A stretch of 64,000 nt of DNA from Verrucomicrobiales bacterium (GTDB lineage Bacteria > Verrucomicrobiota > Verrucomicrobiia > Limisphaerales > JAYPXF01): NCBI GenBank assembly GCA_002715965.1, contig PBAL01000076.1, forward strand, positions 20,968-84,967, read 5' to 3'. Of the stretch, positions 29,428-39,180 are shown in pieces. The notes beneath the pieces are model-generated. The model had not been told where the DNA came from. It did not search any database and was given only the letters and a program-made list of their open reading frames with translations. The position numbers and the translations under genes are program-made. The stretch's first letter is position 1; every line of letters begins with the position of its first letter.

Positions 29428-30794
29428 AACTTCATCTTCTCCTCGTTTCACTTCTCCTCGCGATTGCAACCACCCAAGCCGCCCGCAAGGACCGGCATGT
29501 CATCCTCATCAGTGTGGATGGCTTGGCATCGTATTACTTCGACGACCCCAAGGCGCACATGCCGACAATTCGTTCACTTGCAGAGTCCGGCGCTCGGGCC
29601 AAGCGGATGAAGTGCTCGTTCCCATCGGTGACCTGGCCGAATCACACGACCTTGGTTACCGGCGTGGAGCCGGGGACTCACGGTGTGATCGCGAACAACT
29701 ACTTCGATCGCAAGACGAAGAAGACCGTGCCGTTCATTCCCGATCCTCTGTTCGACAAGCACGAGATCGTGAAGGTGCCGACGGTGTATGACGTGGCGCA
29801 TCGGGCGGGCTTGAAAACGGCAGGAGTGATCTGGCCGGCTTCGCGAAACGCCAAGCATCTGGACTGGCAGCTGCCGGATGTGTTCGACCAGAAGATTTTT
29901 GAGAGCGCGAGCACGCCGAGTCTGTTGAAGGAGCTTCGCGCGAAGGGCATTCCGATCGAGAAGCAGATGGAATGGTGCAAGATGGGCAATGCCGGCAAGG
30001 CCCAGCGCGATTGGATGTATACGCGGATCGCCGAGCACATCATTACAACCCACAAGCCGAACTTCCTGGCGATTCACCTGGTGACGGTGGATTCCTTCGA
30101 ACACGCGACCGGGCGCAACACGCCGGAGGCTTACTGGGCCTGCAACGATTCGGACAACCGGGTCCGCGAGATCATCGAGGCGACCAAGCAGGCGGGGATC
30201 TATGAAAACACGGCATTCGTCGTTGCGGCAGACCACGGTTTCATCACCTACACCAATCAGATCAAGCCGAACGTCCTGTTGCGTCAAAGAGGGCTGCTCA
30301 AGTCCGCTGGGCCACGCATTGTGGAACAAAAGGCGTACGCGCAGGTGCAGGGTGGTGCGGCAATGGTTTACATCCTTGATGAAGCGAACAAGCAGCGCAT
30401 CGCGAAGCAACTGAAGAACGAGTTTAAAAAGATCCCCGGAATGGCTGCCGTGATTGAACCGAAGGACTTTGACTCCGTCGGGCAATTGACACCAGAAGAT
30501 GACCCACGCAGCCCCGACCTCTTCCTTTCCGCAAAAGACGGCTATTCGTTCTCCGGCTCGGCAAAGGGCGATGACGTGGTATCCGCAATGTCGAGTCCGA
30601 AGGGGGCGCATGGTTACCTGACCACGCATCCGTTGATGTATGCGAACTTCGTAGTCTCCGGCGCGGGTATCAAGAAAGGCGTCGTGCTGGATGAAGTCAG
30701 CAACATGGACGTCGCCCCGACGATTGCCGCAGTGCTCGGTGTGAAGATGAAGAACACGGACGGCCGCGTGCTTCGCGAGATCCTCGCGGATTAA
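29424..30794 (+). CDS. Secreted type I phosphodiesterase/nucleotide pyrophosphatase-like protein
   Basis: 456 residues from the ATG at 29424, with signal peptide MKLHLLLVSLLLAIATTQA. Alkaline-phosphatase-superfamily layout: the metal motif ISVDGLASYYF; the nucleophile Thr70 in SVTWPNHTTLVTG; EPGTHGVIANNYFD; VVAADHGFITY for the second metal site; and a His in AHGYLTTHPLMYANF near the C terminus. It resembles ectonucleotide pyrophosphatase/phosphodiesterases (AP superfamily), so it hydrolyses phosphodiesters or nucleotides outside the cytoplasm. The specific substrate is unknown. Confidence 0.88.
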   Translation: MKLHLLLVSLLLAIATTQAARKDRHVILISVDGLASYYFDDPKAHMPTIRSLAESGARAKRMKCSFPSVTWPNHTTLVTGVEPGTHGVIANNYFDRKTKKTVPFIPDPLFDKHEIVKVPTVYDVAHRAGLKTAGVIWPASRNAKHLDWQLPDVFDQKIFESASTPSLLKELRAKGIPIEKQMEWCKMGNAGKAQRDWMYTRIAEHIITTHKPNFLAIHLVTVDSFEHATGRNTPEAYWACNDSDNRVREIIEATKQAGIYENTAFVVAADHGFITYTNQIKPNVLLRQRGLLKSAGPRIVEQKAYAQVQGGAAMVYILDEANKQRIAKQLKNEFKKIPGMAAVIEPKDFDSVGQLTPEDDPRSPDLFLSAKDGYSFSGSAKGDDVVSAMSSPKGAHGYLTTHPLMYANFVVSGAGIKKGVVLDEVSNMDVAPTIAAVLGVKMKNTDGRVLREILAD

Positions 30795-30942
30795 GGGAGA
30801 TTACATCCAAGGATCACCAGCCAGCTTTCGATCAACTCTCTAATGAACCGCGTCATCCAAGATTGAAGAGGGCAGCCACTAGGAACCCTTACGACCCGGT
30901 CGAGCCTTGCAGTTACGGGTCAGCAAAAGACACAATCCGCGT

Positions 30943-31617
30943 ATGGTTTCCGTTGTCATAGTGGCCGCCGGACGAGGAACGCGTATGGGTCCGAATGTGG
31001 ACAAGCTGTTCCTTGAGGTGGCGGGCCGCACGATCATCGAGCACACGTGGAGTCGCTTTGATGCATGTGCGACGGTCGATGAGATCATCCTGGTAGTGCG
31101 GGATGGGATGCAGGATGCGTTCAAGGAGATTGCTGATCAGGCGGGATTCGAGAAGCCGTATCGCATGGTGCCGGGAGGGAAGGAGCGGCAGGACTCGGTG
31201 TGGAACGGCGTTCAAGCTGCGGGCGAGAATTCAGAGGTCATTGCAATCCACGACGGCGCTCGCCCGTGTGTTACGGCGGAGATCATCAATGATTGCGTTG
31301 CAGCAGCGAGGGAGGTAGGCGCTGCAGTGGCCGCGAGTCAGGTGACGGATACGATCAAGGAAACGGAGTCTGACGAATTGATTTCGAAACACATCGATCG
31401 ATCTCGTTTACGTGCGGTGCAGACGCCCCAGGTTTTCCAAGCGGAAGTCATTCGCAAGGCACTCGCGAATGTGCAGGAGCAAGGACTCCATGTGACAGAT
31501 GACACGGCCGCGTGTGAAACGATCGGACAAGCTGTAAAGCTGGTTGCGAGTACCACGCCGAACCCGAAAGCAACTTCGCCCGCGGACGTTTCGTATTTGG
31601 AATTGTTGCTGAAGTAG
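30943..31617 (+). CDS. ispD: 2-C-methyl-D-erythritol 4-phosphate cytidylyltransferase
   Basis: Third step of the MEP isoprenoid pathway: MEP plus CTP gives CDP-ME. 224 residues from the ATG at 30943 (MVSVVIVAAGRGTRMG), the CTP-binding loop of the family. Other motifs: GGKERQDSVWNGV, AIHDGARPCV, VTDTIKE and LRAVQTPQVFQAEVI. An upstream start at 30907 is open but not in the conserved region. ispF is not adjacent. Confidence 0.96.
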   Translation: MVSVVIVAAGRGTRMGPNVDKLFLEVAGRTIIEHTWSRFDACATVDEIILVVRDGMQDAFKEIADQAGFEKPYRMVPGGKERQDSVWNGVQAAGENSEVIAIHDGARPCVTAEIINDCVAAAREVGAAVAASQVTDTIKETESDELISKHIDRSRLRAVQTPQVFQAEVIRKALANVQEQGLHVTDDTAACETIGQAVKLVASTTPNPKATSPADVSYLELLLK

Positions 31618-31697
31618 CTGCGGCTGGTAGCCGTTGCTTGGCGTAGACAGCCCAATACACAGTCACTGTATAGTGACGAGTGTTTCGTCCCGAGTTC

Positions 31698-34388
31698 TTA
31701 CAGGTCGGATTGCAGGTAGGCGGTGATGTCGGCGAGGGTTTGGGCAGTCAGGCCGAGCATGTCGGCGGAGAACATGAGGGAGCGCTTCAGCTTCTTGATC
31801 TGCTTTATCTTGGAGCGCGGGATGGTCTGCATCTGGCCGGCCATGGATTTGATGATCACGGGATCGCCCTGCGCGATGACGATGCCGTGAACGATCTCAC
31901 CGCCCTTGCCCACAAGCTCGCTGGAGCTGAATCCGTGGGCGATGTCCGCCGAGGGATCGATCAAGGAGCGAAGGATGACTTCGCGCGATTGCGTCTTGCC
32001 GAAGCTCGTGAGGTCCGGGCCGAAATCCATTCCCTGTCCGGCGATCCGGTGGCAGGTGTAACAGACGACGACAGCCAGCTTTCCGGTGTCGGGATTGCCC
32101 TTGAGTTTGAGGATCTCCTCGATGGGCGGGAGGTTGGATTTCATTGGCGGCATCTCGGGCATCAGAACTGGCGAGATGGTGACCTTGGCTGGATCGTAGA
32201 GGCCTTTGTCCTTGAGGATCTTATCGAGGCCGAGGTCTTTCCATTCGTTGTTCTTGCGATTGAAGAGCCACCACATTGCATCGCTCTTCAGGGGAAACGA
32301 GGGATTGCCAGCGAGCGCGACCATGGCATCGACTGCGGCGCGTGATTTCACGAAGGCAATGCCGGTGAGCATCTGCTTGCGTTCGGCGAGACTGAGATCG
32401 GCTGACGCGGCGCGGGCCTTCATGCCCGCAACTGCGCTGGGGACACCGAGGCGCCAGGCAATATCGGCAAAGGAATCTTTCCACTTCGTCGGATCGCTGC
32501 CTGCGTCGCTTGCCAATGCGTTGAACAGCGCTTGTTCCTTGCCCGTGGCGCCCGTGCCCAGTGCTTCAAGATAGTGACGATCCTTGCCGTCGTAACCGCC
32601 TGCAAGAGTCTTCAGGGTGTCGCGAGATTTCTTCGCGGGCACATCGCGCAGCGCAAGCGCTGCATCGCGTCGAACGGCACTCGAATTGTCATTGGCGAGA
32701 CGGCGGGCGAGGCGAGCGGGATCGTCGCCTGCACGGCGGAGGGCGCGGAGGGCGATGAGCCGGTGCTGGGCGTTCTTGCTGCGGAGGAGTTTGTTCACTT
32801 CCTTCTTACCCTTCTCACCCAGTTGCGCCATCAGCCAGATGGCGCGGGCGGCCACGTAAGGGTTCTTGTCATTCAGAATCTTCTTCACCTGGGGCAGCAC
32901 CTTGTCTCCCTGCTCTTTCAGCTTCACGAAACCGACGTGACGCGTATTCACGGCCGGACTCTTCAAGGCTGCGAGTTGTCCGGCGGTCTTGCCGTAGTCG
33001 ATCTTTGCCGGACGTGACTTGAATCCCTTCGGCGCGATTCGGTAGATCGTGCCATGGACGCCGTCGTCGAGATCGGCATGGCCACCCACGCGGGGATCAA
33101 ACCAATCCGTCACGTAGATTGCGCCGTCAGGCCCGACGCAGACATCGGAAGGCCGGAAGAAGGTGTGGAGTTCGTCCGAGACGCTCTTGTTGCCGCCGAG
33201 AAAGTCAGAACCGGCGAACTTGTGCTCCTTGTTCGAAGTCAGAAAGTCGAAGCGATCGAGCTTGAAGCCGGCGCCCTGCAACTGGGGTTGGTAACCGAAG
33301 ACCACATTGCGACCCGCTTCACAGCTCAGCAGCAGGCCCTGCCACTTCTCACCCAGCGCTCCGTTTTCGTAGCAGGCAACTCCGGTCGGCGAACCACCGC
33401 CATAGATGTCACCCGCGGGCATAGTGCCCGGGTTTTCCTGGCGCCATTCCGCGACGGGCGTGGTTTGCCCGGGGCGCTGATCGACCCGCCATGAACGCTT
33501 GGCATCGCGCGAGGCGAAACCGGCATTGCCGTATTCCATCACATACGCAACCCGACAGGCAGGCGGGTCGTCGTTGTCGTTTTGAAAGACATCACCGAAA
33601 GAAGTGACGGTCTGCTCGTAGCTGTTGCGGAAGTTGTGTCCGATGATCTCGACATTCGAGGCATCCGGATTCATGCGCGCCACGAAGCCGCCGATGTAGA
33701 CGTGGCCGTCGTCGCTCTTCTGTCCGCCGATGGCGACGTTGTCGAAGAGCTTTTCCTTGCCGGGAACCATGCTGCGAAAACCGTACGGGCCGCCGACCTT
33801 GAACTGCCTGCCGGATTTGTCGGTGAAGAGCGCACCGCAATTGCCTGCGCTGAAATACCATTTGCCATCGGGACCGGCGTAAACCGAATGAAGGCTGTGA
33901 TCGTGATTGCGCCCGTTGAAACCGGTGAGAATCACCTCGCGTTTGTCGCCCTTGTCGAACTTCAGGTTGCGATTGACGTCGGTGTAGACGATGAGATCGG
34001 GCGTTTGGGAAACGACGATCTTGTTGTCAAACACCGCCACGCCCAGCGGTGCGACGAGGAACTTCTCCTGCACAAAGGTCCAGCTCTTGTCGGCCTTGCC
34101 ATCTTGGTTCGTGTCTTCGATGACGACGATTCGATCGCCTGCTTCACGGCGCCCCATGTGCCGACGATAGTTGACCCCTTCGGCCACCCAGATCCGGCCA
34201 TCCTTGTCGATGTCGAGGTTGGTTGGATTCTGGAGCATCGGAGACTTCGCCCACACCGTGACTTCCAGGTTTCCGGGAACGGAAAACATTTTCGGGGGTA
34301 CGAGCTCCGGCTTTTGAGCGGCTGCGTTCGCGGATGCAACGGTCGAGGCCAACAACACAGCGCCAAGGAATTGGTTCATGATTCGCAT
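31698..34388 (-). CDS. PVC-type haem-binding membrane-bound dehydrogenase
   Basis: 896 residues from the ATG at 34388, with signal peptide (MRIMNQFLGAVLLASTVASA). The N-terminal half is a six-bladed propeller of the glucose/sorbosone dehydrogenase type (NLDIDKDGRIWVAEGVNYRR, VCVGPDGAIYVTDWFDPRVG). The middle contains HEAT-like repeats (KKILNDKNPYVAARAIWLMA, HRLIALRALRRAGDD). The C-terminal TIGR02603-type domain has a single haem motif C776-Y-T-C-H780. Such proteins are lineage hallmarks of PVC bacteria; substrate unknown. Confidence 0.93.
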   Translation of the reverse strand: MRIMNQFLGAVLLASTVASANAAAQKPELVPPKMFSVPGNLEVTVWAKSPMLQNPTNLDIDKDGRIWVAEGVNYRRHMGRREAGDRIVVIEDTNQDGKADKSWTFVQEKFLVAPLGVAVFDNKIVVSQTPDLIVYTDVNRNLKFDKGDKREVILTGFNGRNHDHSLHSVYAGPDGKWYFSAGNCGALFTDKSGRQFKVGGPYGFRSMVPGKEKLFDNVAIGGQKSDDGHVYIGGFVARMNPDASNVEIIGHNFRNSYEQTVTSFGDVFQNDNDDPPACRVAYVMEYGNAGFASRDAKRSWRVDQRPGQTTPVAEWRQENPGTMPAGDIYGGGSPTGVACYENGALGEKWQGLLLSCEAGRNVVFGYQPQLQGAGFKLDRFDFLTSNKEHKFAGSDFLGGNKSVSDELHTFFRPSDVCVGPDGAIYVTDWFDPRVGGHADLDDGVHGTIYRIAPKGFKSRPAKIDYGKTAGQLAALKSPAVNTRHVGFVKLKEQGDKVLPQVKKILNDKNPYVAARAIWLMAQLGEKGKKEVNKLLRSKNAQHRLIALRALRRAGDDPARLARRLANDNSSAVRRDAALALRDVPAKKSRDTLKTLAGGYDGKDRHYLEALGTGATGKEQALFNALASDAGSDPTKWKDSFADIAWRLGVPSAVAGMKARAASADLSLAERKQMLTGIAFVKSRAAVDAMVALAGNPSFPLKSDAMWWLFNRKNNEWKDLGLDKILKDKGLYDPAKVTISPVLMPEMPPMKSNLPPIEEILKLKGNPDTGKLAVVVCYTCHRIAGQGMDFGPDLTSFGKTQSREVILRSLIDPSADIAHGFSSSELVGKGGEIVHGIVIAQGDPVIIKSMAGQMQTIPRSKIKQIKKLKRSLMFSADMLGLTAQTLADITAYLQSDL

Positions 34389-34583
34389 GTCTGAATAGGT
34401 GACGAGAAAGCGGGAGAGTGCCTTCATTTTGCGATTATTCAAGAGTGGGTTGTCTGGTGTCGAAACAATGGGAGCAATCCACGAATTCCCCCGTCTGACA
34501 GTGTGGACCACTTACAGATTTCTTACGCAATCCGGCTTCGCATGGCCGGGCGGCTCTGTTAGTTCTGAATTGTCCCGATTGAT

Positions 34584-35921
34584 ATGAGAACCATCGTCTT
34601 CACCATTCTGTTTGGCTGCGCGCTTCATCTCGAGGCCGCGCGCTATTCCGTCCAGGACCTCGGACTGCCGTCAGGATACGTGTTCAGCAAGGGCACGGAT
34701 TTGAATGATCGTGGGGATGTCGTAGGGTGGGTGGAAACCAAGGACAATGTTTCGCGTGGATTCGTCTGGAGTTCAGGAAAGATGAAGCTGCTGAATGACG
34801 ACGGGTGGCTGGAGAGCGTGGCTTCGTCGATCAACAACAAGCGCGAAGTGGTGGGGGCGTTTCGGATTGAGGGAGCGCGGCATGCATTTCTGTATCGCTC
34901 GAACCGATTCGACGACCTGGGGCAGATCGACAACTTCACGCGCCTAGGCAAACCGGGGAACTTCGTCGCTGGCGGGGCAATCAACGACAATTCACGGATC
35001 GTCACACGTCTGACCATTCCGGATGGAAATCAACGCACGGCCTTCTGGCACGCCGGGGATCCGGCCTTCTTCGGTGTGCTTGACGACGGACGCATCTGCT
35101 ATGGGCTGGCGATCAACAACCATGACCACATCGTGGGGCAGGTATTCGACACCAACTCGTACTCGCGTCCGTTTCTCTGGAAGGATGGCGAGTTTGTCGA
35201 TCTCGGTTCACTCGGCGGCAAGCGCGCAAGCGCGACGGAGATCAATGACAACGGAACAGTGATTGGTTGGGCATTGCCGACGAATGCCGCGTTACGTGAG
35301 GCACATGCCTTTGTCTGGAGTGAGAAAGACGGAATTCGAGATCTGGGTGGTCTGGGCGGAAAGACCAGCCGAGCGTATGGACTGAACAATGCCGGACAAA
35401 TCGTTGGGTATTCCGGCACCGACAGTGGAGGATATGCCGCGTTTCTTTACGAGGACGGCCAGATGACGACCCTCCGCGATCTGCTGGTGGGCACCCGCTG
35501 GAAGCTCATCACCGCTTCGGCGATCAACAATCGCGGCCAGATCATCGCCTCTGCCATCCCACCGGGGGGCGGGCAAAGCAGGGCGGTCCTGCTGAACCCG
35601 GCCGAGCTGGGCCGCTACGTGGAGGCGACGCGTCCGCCACTGGCGAGCACGAAACTGCCGGACGTGGGCACGGTCATCCCCTTCAACCTGAGTTCATTCT
35701 CGCGGCTGGATGACGGTTCGTTCCGGCTGGGATTCAGTGGTCTGGTCGGCGCGCAATACATGATTGAAGTTTCCACCACGCTGAACACCTGGGAGCGAAT
35801 CGGCTTTGCAAAGCGCGAAAACGGGGAATTTGTCTTCACGGATCAGAACGCATCCCGCTCCAAGCTCTGCTTTTACCGCGCCGTACTGGTCCTCCCACCC
35901 GCCGGAATCATTGCCCGCTGA
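34584..35921 (+). CDS. Secreted HAF-repeat protein
   Basis: 445 residues with signal peptide MRTIVFTILFGCALHLEA. The body is made of HAF-type extracellular repeats: RGFVWSSGKMKLL, RHAFLYRSNRFDDLG, RPFLWKDGEFVDLGSLGG, AHAFVWSEKDGIRDLGGLGG and AAFLYEDGQM. They alternate with AINNHDHIVG-like turns. A C-terminal region (MIEVSTTLNTWERIGF) resembles a Verrucomicrobia autosecretion-type C-terminal domain. Probably a cell-surface or secreted beta-propeller; function unknown. Confidence 0.85.
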   Translation: MRTIVFTILFGCALHLEAARYSVQDLGLPSGYVFSKGTDLNDRGDVVGWVETKDNVSRGFVWSSGKMKLLNDDGWLESVASSINNKREVVGAFRIEGARHAFLYRSNRFDDLGQIDNFTRLGKPGNFVAGGAINDNSRIVTRLTIPDGNQRTAFWHAGDPAFFGVLDDGRICYGLAINNHDHIVGQVFDTNSYSRPFLWKDGEFVDLGSLGGKRASATEINDNGTVIGWALPTNAALREAHAFVWSEKDGIRDLGGLGGKTSRAYGLNNAGQIVGYSGTDSGGYAAFLYEDGQMTTLRDLLVGTRWKLITASAINNRGQIIASAIPPGGGQSRAVLLNPAELGRYVEATRPPLASTKLPDVGTVIPFNLSSFSRLDDGSFRLGFSGLVGAQYMIEVSTTLNTWERIGFAKRENGEFVFTDQNASRSKLCFYRAVLVLPPAGIIAR

Positions 35922-35969
35922 CAGCTTTAACTTGACGCTGGCACATCAATCGGAGTTGCATATCTGCAA

Positions 35970-36383
35970 ATGAAAAAAGTGATCTTGACCCTCGTCTGCG
36001 CCGTCACTCTCAGCACCTTGGGCACCGGGTGCATCAACACTGTCGATGGCAGGAAGCGTGCCGCTGTGCCGTTCCGAAAGGACAAGGTCTTCAGCCGTTA
36101 TCAGGTGCCCGTGCAGGACGCGGTCAACGCGGCCAAATACGTGCTGGCTTCCGAGCAGGGCGGACTTGGCGTGTTGCAAGCCGAGAACCGCATCAACGGG
36201 TCGCTCATCGCCAAGGTCAATAAGCGCACCGTGTGGGTTCGGGTTCGCGAATTGGAGCCGACCGTTTCGGAAGTCGTGACTCAGGCTCGCACGGAAGCCG
36301 GTTGGGGCGACGTCGCGCTTGCATCGGAAATCGACAAGCAAATCGCGTTGCGCTTGCAGGTGGTCATTTCCGGGGGGCGGTAA
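35970..36383 (+). CDS. DUF3568 family lipoprotein
   Basis: 137 residues with a lipobox TLGTGC at about 16-21 after a signal peptide (MKKVILTLVCAV). The pattern QDAVNAAKYVLASEQGGLGV followed by VWVRVRELEPTVSEVVTQAR matches DUF3568 lipoproteins. Function unknown. A strong hairpin terminator follows 23 bases after the stop. Confidence 0.85.
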   Translation: MKKVILTLVCAVTLSTLGTGCINTVDGRKRAAVPFRKDKVFSRYQVPVQDAVNAAKYVLASEQGGLGVLQAENRINGSLIAKVNKRTVWVRVRELEPTVSEVVTQARTEAGWGDVALASEIDKQIALRLQVVISGGR

Positions 36384-36405
36384 ATCCAACGAAAGATGAT
36401 TTCTC

Positions 36406-36431
36406 AAGCCGGGCAAACGCCCGGCTTTTTC
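36406..36431 (+). terminator. Intrinsic terminator after the DUF3568 gene
   Basis: Stem AGCCGGGC/GCCCGGCT (36407-36414 and 36419-36426) with loop AAAC, followed by five T. Its last bases touch the end of the convergent ThuA gene; on the minus strand the same stem is followed by only weak T content, so it acts mainly for the plus-strand lipoprotein gene. Confidence 0.88.
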
Positions 36432-37465
36432 TATTGTCGATAGGCAGCCGGTGGTTGAGGGACCACACCAAGCTCTACGTATTTGAATCCGCTGGCGAGC
36501 GGCTTGTAGTCACCGACGTAATCGACGCTTCGATCAGCGGTAATGTTTTTCTCCAAGCCCAGGCACCAATAGGCCGCGTTGATGACCAGCCGGCGCAGTC
36601 CCGAGCATTGGAGGTCCCTCGCGCTTCCCATGGTTGATTGGAACACGCGAGCGGACCTGCCTTCGCTGGTTTTCCAGTGCTTGAACCACACGACTGGCAG
36701 GGAAATCTTCTTGGGATTCGATTTTCCGCCATACTCGCGGCCGATGAGCGGCTGTCCGTAGACGAGCGCCGTGCAATCTTTGGGCAAACTCTCGCCTTCC
36801 TTGTAGGTGCGATACACGTCGGAAGGCCCCCAGATGTCCTTCACGCCGCGAAGAATTGGATGATCTTTCATTGCTTCCACGATGTCACCCCGAGTGGAAT
36901 CACGATGCCAGTTTCCGTGGTGTCCGCGAAAGGTCCCGCCGAGCAACTGACCGAAGTGCACTTGCTTGCCATCGATCTTGTAGGGCAATGGCCGGCGAAA
37001 ACCGTGGTTGGCGGTTCGCAATCCGATGATTGGTTTTCCGGAGTCGAGGTATTCCACGATCCGCTTCTGTTGGTCCATCGGCAAGGTGAGGAGGCGTGGA
37101 AAGAAGATCACGAGATCGGCAGTTCTCAGGTGTTCGAGTCCGGGAATGTTGTGCGACTTGAATTCGTTCTCTTTCCGACGCTTCGGATAGACGGGCATGG
37201 TCGGGTCAACCAGGCCGTCTTCGTTTACCCCGAACAGAACAGTGCAATTGAACCCATGACGCTCGGACAAGATGCGCGCCATCATCGGCATGGATTGTTC
37301 GCTGCGATACTCCTGGTCGGCTGCAATGAGAATGACGTGTTTTCCCTCGCCGGGACCTGATTCACCTTCAAAAGTCAGCCAGTTGGTACTCGTCGGCACA
37401 GGATGCGCGCCGAATGCCATGGTGGATGGTAGCAGAATTGCAGCGATGAGGGTGTGAATTCTCAT
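36431..37465 (-). CDS. ThuA-like domain secreted protein
   Basis: 344 residues from the ATG at 37465 with signal peptide MRIHTLIAAILLPSTMAFGA. A start at 37486 overlapping the sulfatase stop (ATGA) is also possible. The ThuA/trehalose-utilisation glutamine-amidotransferase-like fold is indicated by VILIAADQEYRSEQSMPMMA, TADLVIFFPRLLTLPMDQQK and GKPIIGLRTANHGF. The Cys of true amidotransferases is replaced (RTANHG). It follows directly after a sulfatase on the same strand. Confidence 0.88.
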   Translation of the reverse strand: MRIHTLIAAILLPSTMAFGAHPVPTSTNWLTFEGESGPGEGKHVILIAADQEYRSEQSMPMMARILSERHGFNCTVLFGVNEDGLVDPTMPVYPKRRKENEFKSHNIPGLEHLRTADLVIFFPRLLTLPMDQQKRIVEYLDSGKPIIGLRTANHGFRRPLPYKIDGKQVHFGQLLGGTFRGHHGNWHRDSTRGDIVEAMKDHPILRGVKDIWGPSDVYRTYKEGESLPKDCTALVYGQPLIGREYGGKSNPKKISLPVVWFKHWKTSEGRSARVFQSTMGSARDLQCSGLRRLVINAAYWCLGLEKNITADRSVDYVGDYKPLASGFKYVELGVVPQPPAAYRQ

Positions 37466-37482
37466 GTTCGTAGTGAACTGCG

Positions 37483-38982
37483 TCATTCGGGCTTGGGATC
37501 GACCTTCCAACCCTTCGTGCTGATGCGACCGTAGTAAGGATAGTAGTCCCAATCGACCTCGCCACCGACAACGCGAGGATCCCGGGTTTGACGAAGGTGA
37601 TCGAAGAGCTGTTCGTGAAGACGTGATTGCGCGGTGAGGTAATCGAGTTTGCCGGCGACATTGTTCATCTGATCCGGGTCTTTCTTCAGATCGTAGAGTT
37701 CCTCAGCCGGGCGCATGCCGAAGGCGAGTTCGGCCAGGCGTGCAACGCCATGTTCGTTGCGATGCTCCATCATGTACTTCTTGGTCGGTGAACTGTCGAT
37801 TTCACCGTACGGAATCGAGCGGGCACAAACGGTCGCGTCCGGTGATCCCGAGGGCCAACGGGTGGGTTCGAAGTTGTAGATATACATGAACTCCTTCGTC
37901 CGGATCGCGCGGCAGGGATATCCCTTGCCTCCCTTGCGACAGCCGTCGTGGCGTTCCATGGCGATGAATGCTGAAGGACGTTTGGTGATGTCGTTGCTCG
38001 CAAAGATATCCGTCAGACTGCGAGCGATCATCATCGAGGGTGGCTTGACGCCGGCTGCCTCGAGAAAGGTTGGGGCAAGGTCGCTCAGATTTACGAAGGC
38101 AGTTACTTCCCGTCCGGCTTGGCTGATGCCCTTCGGCCAGCGGATCGCCAGCGGTACGCGTGACCCGGCGTCATAAAGGCTGGCCTTCGCGCGAGGGAAC
38201 GGCATTCCGTGATCGCTGGTGACAACGACGATGGTGTTGTCGAGCTTGCCGATGTCTTCAAGCAGGCGGATCGCACGGCCGACCTGATGATCGAAGGTCT
38301 CCACTTCCACCAGGTAATCGAGAATGTCGTTTCGAACGATATCGTTGTCCGGAAAGATCGGTGGCACGACCGCGCGACTCGGGTCCTTCCCGGTCTTTTT
38401 CCCTGCGCCGAGTTCAAAGCCGCGATGCGGTTCGCTTGTCCCCAGCCAGAAGCAGAACGGTTGTTCCTTCTTCACCTGCTTCATGAAGTCTTCAAAATTG
38501 CCGGCGTAATCGGTGTTCCGCATTGCCTTAAAAGGCGGCTTCGTTCGGCGTCGTTGAAACGCTTCGCCCGCGGGATTCACCGTGCGCCCTCCGGCCTCCA
38601 AACGTCCGGGACTCCAACCCTTGCCGGTGAATCCGATCTTGTAACCGGCCGTCTGCAAGAGTCCGGTGTAAGTCGCAAACTTCGCAGGCAATGTGCTGTG
38701 GATGTTCCCGGCCTCTTCCAGCCGCCAGATCGGCTGCCCCGTGAGGATCGCACTTCGTGACGGTCCGCAGGTTGGTGCATTGCAGAACGCATGCACGAAT
38801 CGCAGGCCTTCGCGTGCCACACGATCGAAGGCCGGTGTCTTCACCACAGGATCACCATTGGCGCCGGTATGAGAGTAGGACTGATCATCGGAAATACAGA
38901 AGAGGATATTTGGCCGTTCCTCTGCCGCAGAACGGAGTGACAGGCAAAGGGCTATTGCAGCGATGGTTGTCCAGATCTTCAT
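37483..38982 (-). CDS. Secreted sulfatase (family S1, heparan N-sulfatase-like)
   Basis: 499 residues from the ATG at 38982 (MKIWTTIAAIALCLSLRSAA). PNILFCISDDQSYSHTG is the metal-binding block. The formylglycine motif C72-G-P-S-R76 followed by SAILTG is canonical. VVTSDHGMPFPRAKASLYDA and RVPLAIRWP complete the active site. The CGPSR version and overall layout resemble heparan N-sulfatase (SGSH)-like members. A GTG or ATG upstream to 39168 is open but gives no signal peptide. The downstream ThuA gene may be co-transcribed. Confidence 0.92.
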   Translation of the reverse strand: MKIWTTIAAIALCLSLRSAAEERPNILFCISDDQSYSHTGANGDPVVKTPAFDRVAREGLRFVHAFCNAPTCGPSRSAILTGQPIWRLEEAGNIHSTLPAKFATYTGLLQTAGYKIGFTGKGWSPGRLEAGGRTVNPAGEAFQRRRTKPPFKAMRNTDYAGNFEDFMKQVKKEQPFCFWLGTSEPHRGFELGAGKKTGKDPSRAVVPPIFPDNDIVRNDILDYLVEVETFDHQVGRAIRLLEDIGKLDNTIVVVTSDHGMPFPRAKASLYDAGSRVPLAIRWPKGISQAGREVTAFVNLSDLAPTFLEAAGVKPPSMMIARSLTDIFASNDITKRPSAFIAMERHDGCRKGGKGYPCRAIRTKEFMYIYNFEPTRWPSGSPDATVCARSIPYGEIDSSPTKKYMMEHRNEHGVARLAELAFGMRPAEELYDLKKDPDQMNNVAGKLDYLTAQSRLHEQLFDHLRQTRDPRVVGGEVDWDYYPYYGRISTKGWKVDPKPE

Positions 38983-39180
38983 GTCGTTGGTTATCGGGAC
39001 CAAATAATGGGGGCAGCGCCACGCGGGATCAATACCCACAGATACCAATGGGAAACGCCGACGTAGTGAGAGAGGTGTGAGATGCTTGTTCGGGGTTCGC
39101 GGGCAGATCGTCACATGATCGTTGCGGATGCGAAATAGGTGAACGTAGCTACAGACACGAGACTGCAAGTGCGCTTCGGC

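Noticed and set aside
31662..31677. Hairpin GTCACT-GTAT-AGTGAC between ispD and the PVC haem gene as a bidirectional terminator
   Set aside because: Only 6 bp, AT-containing and without a T tract on either strand.
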